Source: Virgibacillus salexigens
Lineage (GTDB): Bacteria; Bacillota; Bacilli; Bacillales; Amphibacillaceae
DNA length: 64,000 nt
Direction of reading: 5' to 3'
Assembly: GCF_014905415.1 (NCBI RefSeq)
Contig: NZ_BNEO01000003.1
Location: 186,001-250,000 of the forward strand
How positions within the stretch are numbered: the stretch's first letter is position 1; each line of letters starts with the position of its first letter. A program made the position numbers and the translations under genes. This document shows, piece by piece, positions 16,480 to 25,425 of the stretch. A model generated the notes under the pieces. That model did not search any database. It was not told where the DNA came from and was given only the letters and a program-made list of their open reading frames with translations.

Positions 16480-17769
16480 ATGCGTGCTGAAACAGTGGAA
16501 GAAAGAGCGGTAGATTATACGGATGAATCATTAGCACCGCCGACAACATGGAAAGGCAAGCTGAAGATGGTAGGGCCTGGTTTTGTTACAGCGGCAACCG
16601 GTGTTGGAACTGGCGACTTGATTGCTGCGTTAGTTGCAGGTGCAGGGTTTGGCATGACGTTGATATGGGCAATTGTAGTTGGAGCTATTTTTAAGTATTT
16701 TTTCACAGAAGGAATGGGGCGATGGCATTTAGCAACAGGTAGAACAATTCTTGAGGGATTCCACTCGCTGGGGAAATGGGCCACCGGTTATTTCGGCGTC
16801 TATGCTATACTGTGGGGTTTAAGCTATGGAGCAGCTGCTATGTCTACGAGTGCAATAATGATGGTAACGATGTTTCCGATTATGCCGTTATGGGCTTGGG
16901 CGATCATACATGGACTTGCTGGTATGGCCCTTGTATTAACAGGAAAATATAAGCTGTTCGAACGTATTATGACAGTCATGATAGGTATTATGTTCATCAC
17001 TGTTGTTGGTTCAGCAGTTATTCTTTTACCCAATATTGGCGATATTCTAAGTGGGTTTGTACCTCGCACTGGAGACGGATCATTGTTACTGGTTATGGGT
17101 CTCCTTGGAGGTGTTGGTGGTACTATTACAATGGCTTCATATGGTTACTGGATTCGAGAAAACAAATGGCAAGGTAGTAAGTGGATTCCAATGATGAAAC
17201 TTGATTCAGCGATTGGTTACGTGATCACAGGGATTTTTACCGTGTCATTGCTCGTAATAGGGGCAGAGTTTTTATATGGAAGTGGAATTGAAATTAACGG
17301 GGAAGAGGGTCTTGTCACACTTTCTTCCATGTTCAGTAATGAGTTTGGTGAAGTGGCGCGTTGGATGTTCTTAATTGGTGCTTGGAGTGCGGCATTTTCT
17401 TCCTTACTGGGTGTTTGGAATGGTGTACCTTATTTGTTTGCAGATTTTGTAAGGATGCTGCGCGGAAAAGCGGAAAAAACAGTAAAACCAATATCTGAAA
17501 AAGATCCAGCATACCGAGCTTATCTACTTTGGTTGACTTTTCCTCCAATGCTGCTGCTGTTCTTTGACAAGCCAGTATTTCTTGTTATTTTATACGGTGC
17601 CCTTGGCGCATTATTCATGCCATTTTTGGCAATTACGCTTTTGTGGTTATTAAATTCTAATCGAGTAGAAAGCGCCTATAAGAATGGATGGCTCGCAAAC
17701 ATTGTATTGATATGCTGTGTTTTAATGTTTGGATATCTTAGTATCGTTGAACTAATCAACATGTTTTAA
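16480..17769 (+). CDS. NRAMP-like transporter lacking the metal-site motifs
   Basis: A 429-residue protein with about eleven membrane helices and the NRAMP opening GPGFVTAAT (32-40). In true metal-ion NRAMPs helix 1 carries DPGN and helix 6 carries MPH; here the matching segments read TGVGTGDL (40-47) and TITMASYGYW (215-224), so the aspartate, asparagine, proline and histidine of those motifs are absent at their usual places. GDL supplies an acidic residue nearby. Substrate is therefore unlikely to be simple Mn2+ or Fe2+. Lying between a FadR-type regulator and lhgO suggests organic-acid uptake, which is inference. AAAGGGGGAAA precedes the ATG; lhgO starts 15 bases after the stop. Confidence 0.8.
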   Translation: MRAETVEERAVDYTDESLAPPTTWKGKLKMVGPGFVTAATGVGTGDLIAALVAGAGFGMTLIWAIVVGAIFKYFFTEGMGRWHLATGRTILEGFHSLGKWATGYFGVYAILWGLSYGAAAMSTSAIMMVTMFPIMPLWAWAIIHGLAGMALVLTGKYKLFERIMTVMIGIMFITVVGSAVILLPNIGDILSGFVPRTGDGSLLLVMGLLGGVGGTITMASYGYWIRENKWQGSKWIPMMKLDSAIGYVITGIFTVSLLVIGAEFLYGSGIEINGEEGLVTLSSMFSNEFGEVARWMFLIGAWSAAFSSLLGVWNGVPYLFADFVRMLRGKAEKTVKPISEKDPAYRAYLLWLTFPPMLLLFFDKPVFLVILYGALGALFMPFLAITLLWLLNSNRVESAYKNGWLANIVLICCVLMFGYLSIVELINMF

Positions 17770-17783
17770 AGGGAGTGGACAAC

Positions 17784-18965
17784 ATGGTTTATGACTATGC
17801 AATAATTGGTGGCGGAATAATTGGTCTTTCTGTAGGAATGGAACTTTGTAAAAAACATCCGGATGCGTCCATTATTATTTTGGAGAAGGAAGAAGCATTG
17901 TCCCAGCATCAAACTGGTAATAATAGTGGTGTCATTCATTCTGGGATTTATTATCCACCAGGCAGTTTGAAGTCCAAACTTGCACGGCAAGGAAATAGAC
18001 AGATGACAGCATTTTGCAAAAAGCATGGGATCACATTTGAACAATGCGGGAAAGTGATTGTAGCAACAAAGGAATCAGAATTGCCACTGTTGGAAGATCT
18101 TTATCATCGAGGGCTTCAAAATCAACTGAAGGTTGAGAAAATATCATTGGAAGAGCTCTATGAAGTGGAGCCGCATGTGAATGCAATTGCTGCGATTCGC
18201 GTTCCTAGTACTGGCATTGTCGATTTCAGTGAAGTATCGGCAGTATTTGCAGATTATATTGTACAAGGAAATGGTAATATAGCGCTGGGAACAGAAGTGA
18301 TGGATATTGATGATCAAGAGGATTATGTGAACTTGGTGACCAATAAGGGGAAGGTTCGTAGTCGTTTCTTAATTAACTGTTCTGGGCTATTTTCAGACAA
18401 AGTTACGGAACTGGCTGGCATTAAAACAGATATGAAGATAATTCCATTCCGAGGAGAATATTATGAGTTGAATCCGGATAAACGACACTTAGTCCATAAC
18501 CTCATTTACCCAGTCCCAAATCCAGACTTCCCGTTTCTTGGCGTTCATTTTACAAGAATGGCCGATGGAAGGGTATTGATCGGGCCAAATGCTGTCTATA
18601 GTTTTAAGCGAGAAGGCTATCGAAAATGGGATTTTAATTGGCGTGATTTTATAGAGGGAGCAACCTATCCAGGCTTTTTAAAACTAGCTAGAAGCAATAT
18701 GAAAGAAGGATTAAAAGAAATGTACCGTTCGTACAGTAAGAGAGCGTTTATCAAAGAAGTTCAGCGGTTTATTCCTGAAATTAACGAAGATGATATTACA
18801 TCAGCTACATCTGGAGTCCGTGCACAGGCACTAGACAGTGAAGGCAAATTGCTTGATGACTTTGTTATTATTCGTCAAGAAAAGGCTGTGCATGTCTGTA
18901 ATGCACCTTCGCCGGCTGCAACAGCCTCAATTGAGATCGGTAAAGAAATAGTGGGAGCGCTGTAA
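17784..18965 (+). CDS. lhgO: L-2-hydroxyglutarate oxidase
   Basis: An FAD enzyme of the DAO family that oxidises L-2-hydroxyglutarate to 2-oxoglutarate, passing electrons to the membrane quinone pool. The 393-residue protein begins YDYAIIGGGIIGLSVGMEL (FAD-binding GxGxxG), followed by HQTGNNSGVIHSGIYYPPGSLK, a strong LhgO signature, and FLINCSGLFSDKVTELAG. ATG at 17784 is preferred because AAGGGAG lies upstream; a GTG at 17775 overlaps it. As last gene of the operon it defines the likely pathway. Related L-2-hydroxyacid oxidases are the main alternative. Confidence 0.88.
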   Translation: MVYDYAIIGGGIIGLSVGMELCKKHPDASIIILEKEEALSQHQTGNNSGVIHSGIYYPPGSLKSKLARQGNRQMTAFCKKHGITFEQCGKVIVATKESELPLLEDLYHRGLQNQLKVEKISLEELYEVEPHVNAIAAIRVPSTGIVDFSEVSAVFADYIVQGNGNIALGTEVMDIDDQEDYVNLVTNKGKVRSRFLINCSGLFSDKVTELAGIKTDMKIIPFRGEYYELNPDKRHLVHNLIYPVPNPDFPFLGVHFTRMADGRVLIGPNAVYSFKREGYRKWDFNWRDFIEGATYPGFLKLARSNMKEGLKEMYRSYSKRAFIKEVQRFIPEINEDDITSATSGVRAQALDSEGKLLDDFVIIRQEKAVHVCNAPSPAATASIEIGKEIVGAL

Positions 18966-19048
18966 GGGACGTACTTTATGGTGAAATCATGGCAGCGCAG
19001 GAAAGGTGGCAGAACGATCTCATACGGAGGAAAATTGTTTTGTATTGT

Positions 19049-19076
19049 AGAGAATGGGAGATTTCCCATTCTCTTT
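19049..19076 (+). terminator. Terminator after lhgO
   Basis: AGAGAATGGGA and TCCCATTCTCT form a perfect 11-bp stem around GATT, followed by TT. It is 83 bases after the lhgO stop; nothing coding is seen between. Confidence 0.75.
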
Positions 19077-19171
19077 ACTGATGGTAGTTTTGACCTTATT
19101 TATATATCGTTTGCATTTTGTCCTATTTTAAATAAAGGATTTGTATATTCGTTTATAATTTAAGAAAAATC

Positions 19172-19477
19172 TTACTTACTTTCTACCTTTTTAAAGGATA
19201 ATCCATTCTCTTCTAATGATTGTTTCAATTTAGGTATGGAGGATGGTCCTATTCCATGAAACTGTAAGATTTCAGCTTCACTATACTGAGATAACTGTTG
19301 CAAAGAAGTAATATTATTGTTTTCCAACGCACGTCTGGCTGGTGCGGATAATAGGGAAAGGAATCCGTTTTTAGGTTTGTGTTCTTGCTCACAAATCGGA
19401 CAAACTGGACAGTCGCTGCTTTTATAGTAGCTATGTCCTTGCTCACATGTTCTAAGTGTCTTCCTTGAATTGATCAT
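19172..19477 (-). CDS. Zinc-ribbon protein with RNA polymerase alpha-CTD-like domain
   Basis: A 101-residue protein in two parts. The first 35 residues carry a Cys/His cluster, TCEQGHSYYKSSDCPVCPIC, probably binding zinc. Residues 40-95 (LSAPARRALENNNITSLQQL, then GIGPSSIPKLKQSLEENGL) match the C-terminal domain of RNA polymerase alpha, a helix-hairpin-helix fold that binds UP elements and regulators. Proteins of this kind are annotated in Bacilli but their role is not known to me. ATG at 19477 lies 9 bases after GGAGG; a TTG at 19483 is too close. It stands alone. Confidence 0.75.
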   Translation of the reverse strand: MINSRKTLRTCEQGHSYYKSSDCPVCPICEQEHKPKNGFLSLLSAPARRALENNNITSLQQLSQYSEAEILQFHGIGPSSIPKLKQSLEENGLSFKKVESK

Positions 19478-19505
19478 TAGCAAGGCCTCCTTTATTCTGA
19501 CAAGA

Positions 19506-19936
19506 TTAGTGTAAATACCCGCGAAATAGCATATACCTACAATACCAATATAATCCGAAAGTTAACAGTAAAATAGACAGATCAAAGAGAGATTGTGTAA
19601 AACCAAAAATCGTTAAACGGTTCATAAAAATGAAGGTAATGGCATTCAATAAGAAAAGTGCTACGGTAGATAGGAGGGCTAATATAATCGATCGTTTCAT
19701 ACGTAATAAGAGGAAAATGGGAGCAATCATTCCACTGATAAGATTTAGTGTCCAGCATATAAGTAATTAGAAAAGTAATGATATTGATCATTTCCATCAT
19801 CCTGTGAATCAAAATAGGCTGTGTTTAAACTAAGCGACATGATGTAATCATATATTCCAATCATGTAAAGAAAGATAAAAAATAGTGCAATTACCCATAG
19901 ATGTAATGGCATCTTCTTCGTTTTTGACAGAACCAT
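19506..19936 (-). pseudogene. Frameshifted small membrane protein
   Basis: The first part, from ATG at 19936, reads MVLSKTKKMPLHLWVIALFF and continues to NYLYAGH then stops at 19745. Another frame continues directly as WTLNLISGMIAPIFLLLRMK to a stop at 19506. Restoring one T in TGCTGG (CCAGCA, 19752-19757) gives YAWTLNL and one protein of about 143 residues with four hydrophobic helices. I know no function. A real single-base loss or a sequencing slip are both possible. Confidence 0.65.
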
Positions 19937-20041
19937 TTATCCAACGCTTTTCTTTCGTATAAGTAATGAGAAATGTTTATGTACGGAAAGCATCACTTAC
20001 TTTATGATTAGGGTAACACATTATTGTTCATTTTATAAAAG

Positions 20042-20518
20042 ATGCTAAAAGAAAAGCTTCTTTTATTTGGGAGGAATTTGGTTGTTATGATGAACGATGG
20101 CTTAGGGGCTATATTTTTGGGAAAACTAATTTTAATTATCGTTATTTTCCTTTTAAGTTTATTTCTTTTCAATTATGGAATTCGTAAATGGCTTAAAGTA
20201 AAGAGGAAGAAATTCTTTTCTTATAGTCATGTTAATGAGAAGCATGAACGAATAGATTGGATCATAAGGATTTCATTTATTTTCATCTTTTTGTTTCTTC
20301 CTATCATTAATCTAAGTTTGCCAGATAGTCAATGGTATCTTGAGCCAAGCTTTTTAATGATTATTTTTATTAATACCGTTGAAATAACCCGGTCGATAAT
20401 GGAATGGAGATATGATTCGGACGAAAATTCCTATCTTTTTACCATTAGTCAGTTGCTATTCATCAATTTTTTCATTTTTTTCTTGTTTATTACTAATTTT
20501 TTCGATTGGTTTATATAA
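20042..20518 (+). CDS. DUF4181-like membrane protein
   Basis: A 158-residue membrane protein with about four helices and a charged loop (KWLKVKRKKFFSYSHVNEKHERIDW). The segment NTVEITRSIMEWRYDSDENSYLFT resembles DUF4181 proteins of Bacilli, whose function is unknown. The start is uncertain: ATG at 20042 has no ribosome site, while GGGAGG lies inside the frame before a TTG (20078) and an ATG (20087). It is convergent with the tetR-type gene and separated from it by 44 bases. Confidence 0.6.
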   Translation: MLKEKLLLFGRNLVVMMNDGLGAIFLGKLILIIVIFLLSLFLFNYGIRKWLKVKRKKFFSYSHVNEKHERIDWIIRISFIFIFLFLPIINLSLPDSQWYLEPSFLMIIFINTVEITRSIMEWRYDSDENSYLFTISQLLFINFFIFFLFITNFFDWFI

Positions 20519-20562
20519 GTCTAATTCTATTAAAAGATGAAGAGCTAGGTAAGTAGAGTAAA

Positions 20563-21135
20563 TTAATCTACGTAACAGTTATTAATTCCATTTAAAGCAA
20601 TACGGTTAATAATTTGAGCAATTTGATGTGGAGTTTTATCCATATTACGAGCAAGCCAAAGTTTAATAACATGAATGCTGCCACTTATAATAAATGTACT
20701 GAGGTATTCAGAGTTAGCTTGATCTATTTCATCATCATTCATCCAGTTATTAATTAGGAAGTTGCTAGCTACCTCCATTACTCTTCGCTCAAAAGATGTA
20801 TCCTCATTTTCATTTAAAAGTGTGTAAAATATATCGTACTTTGAAACGATATATTCTAATAACCTCTCTGTTGTTTGTAAAGCCTGTTCTTTTTCTTCAA
20901 AGTTATGCTGATTTAAATACGTATTCATGTCCGCGATAATTTCTTCTTCTATTTGTCTAAGTAAATCAAATTGATCTTTGTAATGCGTATAAAAAGTGGA
21001 TCGATTAATGTCAGCATGTTCACAGAGTTCTTTGACAGTAATTCCAGATAGGGCTTTTGATTTTAATAATGTCATTAAACTATCCTTTAATACCATTCGC
21101 GTATATCTTTTTCGTCGATCTAATTTTTCGTTCAT
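20563..21135 (-). CDS. TetR-family regulator of the adjacent MMPL exporter
   Basis: A 190-residue TetR/AcrR repressor: the helix-turn-helix spans ITVKELCEHADINRSTFYTHYKDQFDLL (about 32-60) and the rest is a helical ligand domain with FLINNWMNDD. Position 48 bases from a palindrome-rich divergent region, with an MMPL exporter on the other side, gives a classic local repressor arrangement: binding of a hydrophobic or toxic ligand would relieve repression of both genes. The ATG has only a weak site (GAAAGTGTG). Confidence 0.88.
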   Translation of the reverse strand: MNEKLDRRKRYTRMVLKDSLMTLLKSKALSGITVKELCEHADINRSTFYTHYKDQFDLLRQIEEEIIADMNTYLNQHNFEEKEQALQTTERLLEYIVSKYDIFYTLLNENEDTSFERRVMEVASNFLINNWMNDDEIDQANSEYLSTFIISGSIHVIKLWLARNMDKTPHQIAQIINRIALNGINNCYVD

Positions 21136-21184
21136 AAAAAATTCACACTTTCTTCCTAGTATTATCCGACACGATTGTTAAATA

Positions 21185-21249
21185 TGTTGGATTTTGTACG
21201 TGACTTAACAAACTGTTTGTTGTTAATCCAACACTGTGTATATTATAAT
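21185..21249 (+). promoter_or_regulatory. Nested operators and promoter between tetR and MMPL genes
   Basis: A perfect palindrome AACAAAC-T-GTTTGTT lies at 21207-21221, inside a wider inverted repeat TGTTGGATT (21185-21193) and AATCCAACA (21225-21233). A promoter toward the MMPL gene overlaps it: TTGTTA (21220-21225), 18-bp spacer, TATAAT (21244-21249). Repressor binding would cover the -35. Confidence 0.7.
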
Positions 21250-21292
21250 AATAAATGATTTCAATTAAGGGTGCAAGAGAGGATGAGCTCCG

Positions 21293-23347
21293 ATTGGTTG
21301 GACAACAAAGATTTTAAAACATAAAAAGTCAGTCGTAATTACATTTATCACACTGGCAATTATTAGTGTTTTTGCTCAATTTGCCGTATCTATTAATTAT
21401 AATATGGTAGATTATCTTCCAGAAGATTCACCATCGACAACGGCGATGGATACAATGAATGAGGAATTTGATGGTGCCATTGCTAATACGCGCGTGATGA
21501 TGAGAGATATTAGCATTCAAGAGGCATTAGCCTTTAAAAAAGAATTAGAAGCTACCGACGGCGTTTCAGAAGTGACCTGGCTTGATGATGCAATTGATAT
21601 GAAAACACCAATCGAAATGGCCGATACGGATACCGTGGAATCTTATTATAAAGATGGGAATGCATTATTCTCCTTCCACATTGAAGAAGGAAAAGAAGTT
21701 GAAACGACAGAGGCGATTTATCAATTAATTGGTGAAGACAATGCGATGTCTGGAGAAGCACTTGATACAGCAACATCTCAAAAAATGACAGGGACAGAAA
21801 CAATGTATGCTGCTGCCCTGCTGATACCAATTATTATTCTAATTTTGATTTTATCTACTCGATCTTGGGCCGAACCGGTATTTTTCCTTACGGCAATTGG
21901 TGTTTCTGTACTTATCAACTTGGGCACGAATATTTTTATCGGAGAAATATCATTTATAACGCAATCCGTTGCTCCGATATTGCAACTTGCGGTCTCGCTT
22001 GATTATGCCATCTTCTTATTGCATAGCTTTTCGGATTATCGTAAGCAAACAGAGACGCCAGAAGAAGCGATGAAAATGGCGATGAAGCGATCATTTCCAG
22101 CAATTGCTGCTAGTGCGTCAACGACTTTCTTCGGTTTTATCGCATTGACATTTATGGATTTCGAAATTGGTGCAGATTTAGGACTTAATCTGGTTAAAGG
22201 GATCGTACTTAGCTTTATAAGTGTTATGGTATTTCTTCCAGCGTTAACATTAATGTTCTATCATTGGATTGATAAGACACAACATAAACAATTATTACCA
22301 AGTATACGCAATGTCGGCAAAACATTGTTGAAATTCCGGATACCAGCGCTAATTATTCTGTTCATCTTGATTGTACCTGCATTCTTGGGTCAAAGTCAGA
22401 CTAACTTTATGTATGGGATTGGCGATCAACCAGATGACACAAGAGCGGGTAGTGATGCAACAGCCATTGAAGACGTATTTGAAAAGCATACGCCAATGGT
22501 ATTATTAGTTCCAAAAGGAGATATCGCGAAAGAAGAGAACTTAGTTCAAGAATTAAAAGGGATATCTCAAGTGAAAAGTACCGTTTCTTACGTTGATGCA
22601 GTTAGTCCTGCTATACCACCTGAATACCTGGAAGAATCGGCAACAGAACAATTTTTCTCAGAGAATTATAGTCGAATTATCGTAAATTCAACTGTAGATA
22701 AAGAAGGAGAAGCAACGTTTGCGTTCATTGATCAACTAAGGTCACTAACGGCTGATTACTATGGTGATAACTATCATTTATTAGGGGAAAGTGTCACCTT
22801 ATATGATATGAAGAATGTAGTGGAGAAAGATAACACGGTTGTTAATCTGTTAACGGTGATTACTATTGCCATCGTACTACTCGTTACGTTCCGTTCCATT
22901 TCCTTCCCAGTCGTATTATTAATTACTATCCAATCTGCCGTTTGGATTAATTTATCCATTCCATATTTCACGAATACGACATTGGTATATGTAGGTTATT
23001 TAATTATTAGTACGGTACAGTTAGCAGCAACGGTTGATTACGCAATTTTATTAACCGAAGCGTATAAAGAAAATCGTAAAGAAATGCCTGCCTTAAAGGC
23101 AGTTAAGAAAACAATCGATGAAAAAATCTTTTCCATTGGTGTCTCTGCATCTATCTTATCAAGTGTCGGGTTTATCTTATGGATGACATCTTCCAATCAG
23201 GTAGTTTCATCTATTGGATTGCTCTTAGGTAGAGGGGCATTATTAGCATTCATTATGGTAGTGTTGGTGCTGCCTGCCCTTCTGATTGTACTAGATCGAA
23301 TAATTAAGAAAACCACGTGGAAACCAAATTTTTATAAGGGGAAGTGA
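21293..23347 (+). CDS. MMPL/RND-family membrane transporter
   Basis: About 684 residues with two repeats of one helix, a large outside domain and five to six helices. Motifs such as VSLDYAIFLLHSFSDYRKQTETPEEA and ATVDYAILLTEAYKENRKEM are MMPL hallmarks; the intramembrane Asp-Tyr pair occurs in both halves. It would export lipids or drugs using the proton gradient. The frame is open back to TGA at 21284 and encodes the needed first helix (SVVITFITLAIISVFAQFAV), but no ATG, GTG or TTG precedes it; ATT at 21293 lies 10 bases after GAGAGG and is my tentative start. An ATG at 21404 would delete helix 1. Confidence 0.8.
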   Translation: MGWTTKILKHKKSVVITFITLAIISVFAQFAVSINYNMVDYLPEDSPSTTAMDTMNEEFDGAIANTRVMMRDISIQEALAFKKELEATDGVSEVTWLDDAIDMKTPIEMADTDTVESYYKDGNALFSFHIEEGKEVETTEAIYQLIGEDNAMSGEALDTATSQKMTGTETMYAAALLIPIIILILILSTRSWAEPVFFLTAIGVSVLINLGTNIFIGEISFITQSVAPILQLAVSLDYAIFLLHSFSDYRKQTETPEEAMKMAMKRSFPAIAASASTTFFGFIALTFMDFEIGADLGLNLVKGIVLSFISVMVFLPALTLMFYHWIDKTQHKQLLPSIRNVGKTLLKFRIPALIILFILIVPAFLGQSQTNFMYGIGDQPDDTRAGSDATAIEDVFEKHTPMVLLVPKGDIAKEENLVQELKGISQVKSTVSYVDAVSPAIPPEYLEESATEQFFSENYSRIIVNSTVDKEGEATFAFIDQLRSLTADYYGDNYHLLGESVTLYDMKNVVEKDNTVVNLLTVITIAIVLLVTFRSISFPVVLLITIQSAVWINLSIPYFTNTTLVYVGYLIISTVQLAATVDYAILLTEAYKENRKEMPALKAVKKTIDEKIFSIGVSASILSSVGFILWMTSSNQVVSSIGLLLGRGALLAFIMVVLVLPALLIVLDRIIKKTTWKPNFYKGK

Positions 23348-23351
23348 TGAG

Positions 23352-25178
23352 TTGCGAACCAAAAAAATAGGCCTGTTGATATTGAGTACTATGTTGGTGT
23401 TTTCGTCCTTTCCTTCTATTACCTTAGCTAATGAAGATAAGGAAGCCAAAAGCTCTGAAAATCAAGAAAAGACAGGAGACTATACCACGAAAGATGAGGT
23501 TGTATATGGGAATTTGGATGCAGCTGGAAAAATAGAAGATATGTATGTAGTCAATACTTTCCGTATGACAGAACCTGGAAAAGTTGTGGATTATGGTAAT
23601 TATGCTTCTGTACGAAATCTTACTAATCTAGCAAACTTGGAAAATAAGGAAGGCAAAGTCCAATTCCAAGCTGAAGAAGAAGCGTTTTATTACCAGGGAA
23701 ATATGAAGAATAAATCCTTACCCTGGGATGTTTCCATTACGTATTTACTAGATGGTAAGGAGATGGAGCCGCAAGAATTAGCTGGTAAGAGTGGATCTTT
23801 AGAAATACAAATATCTACAGCCGCGAATGATGAGGTTGATCCAGAATTCTTTGAGAATTTCTTGTTACAGATTGCCGTTACATTGGATCCAACGAAGTTT
23901 GATAATATTCAGGCACCTGAAGGGACAAAAGCAAACGCAGGTCAAAATAAACAAATAAACTTCTCGGTTATGCCTGAACAGGAAGAAGAATATATTATCT
24001 CGGCAGACGTTTCTAACTTTGAAATGGATCCGATTGAAATAAGTGCAGCACCTTATTCAATGTCGATTGAAAGTCCTGATACCAGTGGAGTAACTGGGGA
24101 AATGCAGGAACTTTCAAATGCAATTAGTGACGTTCATTCTGGTGTTGGAGAATTAAACGATGGAGTTAGTGAACTGAACCAAGGTGCGCAAGAGTTAAGT
24201 GATGGTTCGACTGATTATCGAAATGGAATGAATGAATTAAATCAATCTTCTAGTGAATTAATTAATGGTTCTGCATCCATACGAGATGCATTAACAACGA
24301 TTAATCAAACCGTTCAGGAGAGCACTGGAAATGTAGATTTGAATAAGTTAAAGGAATTTCCAAATCGCCTGCGTGAAGTGGCAAGTGGTTTAGAAGATTC
24401 CGCGCAGGCAATTGATGGTATGAAGCAGGAATACAACACCGCTAACCAACAATTGAATGAAACAATAAATGGTATTCCGTCTCATCAAATAAGTGAAGCA
24501 CAATTCAATGAATTGAAGGAAAGTAATGCAGACCAACAGGTTATTGACCAATTGATTGAAACGTACCAAGCGGCAACTACAGCTAAAGAAACGTATAATG
24601 CTGTCAAAGGAGCATTTGACAGTGTGACAGGGGCATTGGATCAATCTTCCAGTGTAACTCGAGAGATGGCATCTAATCTAAATGAAATGGCTACTGAAAT
24701 AGAGAAGACAATGAGAACAATGGAAGAAGTGGATGTGATTTCACAAATACAGGAAGGACTTTCTTCCTTCTCTTCGAACTATCAATCGTTCCATAATGGT
24801 TTAGTAAGTTACACGGATGGTGTCGATGAGTTAGCTTCATCGTATCAAGAATTGGATGCTGGGATACAAGAGTTGGCTAAAGGAACTGCTTCTACCAGTG
24901 ACGGAGTGAATGAATTATATTCAGGTACAGAAGAATTGCAAGAAGCAACTAGCAACTTACCGGGTCAAGTCCAACAGCAAACCGATGAAATGATGGAGGA
25001 ATACGATAACTCTGACTACAAACCTAGTTCCTTTGTGTCCGATCAAAATAAACATGTGGAAGTTGTACAGTTTGTTTTGCAAACAGAAAGTATTGAAATT
25101 CCCGAACCAGAATCATCCGAAAAAACAGAAGAAGAAGAAAAAGGTATTTGGGAACGATTCTTAGATCTCTTTCGGTAA
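23352..25178 (+). CDS. Secreted coiled-coil partner of MMPL transporter (YhgE-like repeats)
   Basis: A 608-residue exported protein with a Sec signal (MRTKKIGLLILSTMLVFSSF, cleavage near LANEDKE). The first third is beta-rich; from about residue 255 it has heptad-like repeats of the form ELNDGVSELNQGAQELSDG and, near 500, ELASSYQELDAGIQELAKG, as in YhgE/Pip-type proteins. No membrane anchor is obvious at the C-terminus. It starts at TTG 23352, four bases after the MMPL stop, with GGGGAAGTGATGAG upstream, so the two are co-expressed. I infer that it forms a periplasm-like wall-zone adaptor for the transporter. Confidence 0.75.
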   Translation: MRTKKIGLLILSTMLVFSSFPSITLANEDKEAKSSENQEKTGDYTTKDEVVYGNLDAAGKIEDMYVVNTFRMTEPGKVVDYGNYASVRNLTNLANLENKEGKVQFQAEEEAFYYQGNMKNKSLPWDVSITYLLDGKEMEPQELAGKSGSLEIQISTAANDEVDPEFFENFLLQIAVTLDPTKFDNIQAPEGTKANAGQNKQINFSVMPEQEEEYIISADVSNFEMDPIEISAAPYSMSIESPDTSGVTGEMQELSNAISDVHSGVGELNDGVSELNQGAQELSDGSTDYRNGMNELNQSSSELINGSASIRDALTTINQTVQESTGNVDLNKLKEFPNRLREVASGLEDSAQAIDGMKQEYNTANQQLNETINGIPSHQISEAQFNELKESNADQQVIDQLIETYQAATTAKETYNAVKGAFDSVTGALDQSSSVTREMASNLNEMATEIEKTMRTMEEVDVISQIQEGLSSFSSNYQSFHNGLVSYTDGVDELASSYQELDAGIQELAKGTASTSDGVNELYSGTEELQEATSNLPGQVQQQTDEMMEEYDNSDYKPSSFVSDQNKHVEVVQFVLQTESIEIPEPESSEKTEEEEKGIWERFLDLFR

Positions 25179-25221
25179 GTGATCTTAGAAGCTGGGAAAA
25201 AATCAGCCCAATTAGCTAAAG

Positions 25222-25262
25222 CGGGTTCAATCATCGGTTTTGATGGTCGAACCCGTTTTTGT
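25222..25262 (+). terminator. Terminator after the MMPL operon
   Basis: CGGGTTC with GAACCCG, extended inward by ATCATC/GATGGT across one mismatch, then TTTTTG. It lies 44 bases past the preceding stop. Confidence 0.85.
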
Positions 25263-25274
25263 TTGGGTTTCTTA

Positions 25275-25425
25275 AGACATGCAATAAGTCATCTGACTGA
25301 AACGAAAGGTGACTGACTCCAGCGGGAAAAGCAAGCGTCTGAAGACCCCGTAGGAATGTGCTCTGATGAGGGAGGGCCAATTATCAGATGGTCTGCCTGA
25401 CTTCTACCAGGGTTTTTTCTCTCCT
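25275..25425. repeat. Degenerate GC-rich dispersed element
   Basis: ACTCCAGCGGGAAAAGCAAG and GAAGACCCCGTAGGAATG are richer in GC than the surroundings and resemble the CTCCWGCGGGA...GACCCCG intergenic element common in Bacillaceae. It carries no gene. Identity is from memory of the pattern. The remaining 25426-25560 is plain AT-rich DNA. Confidence 0.5.

Noticed and set aside
16480-17769. Standard Mn2+/Fe2+ NRAMP transporter
   Set aside because: The DPGN and MPH metal-site motifs are absent.
18978-19163. 61-codon frame after lhgO
   Set aside because: It runs through the lhgO terminator hairpin and has no family likeness.
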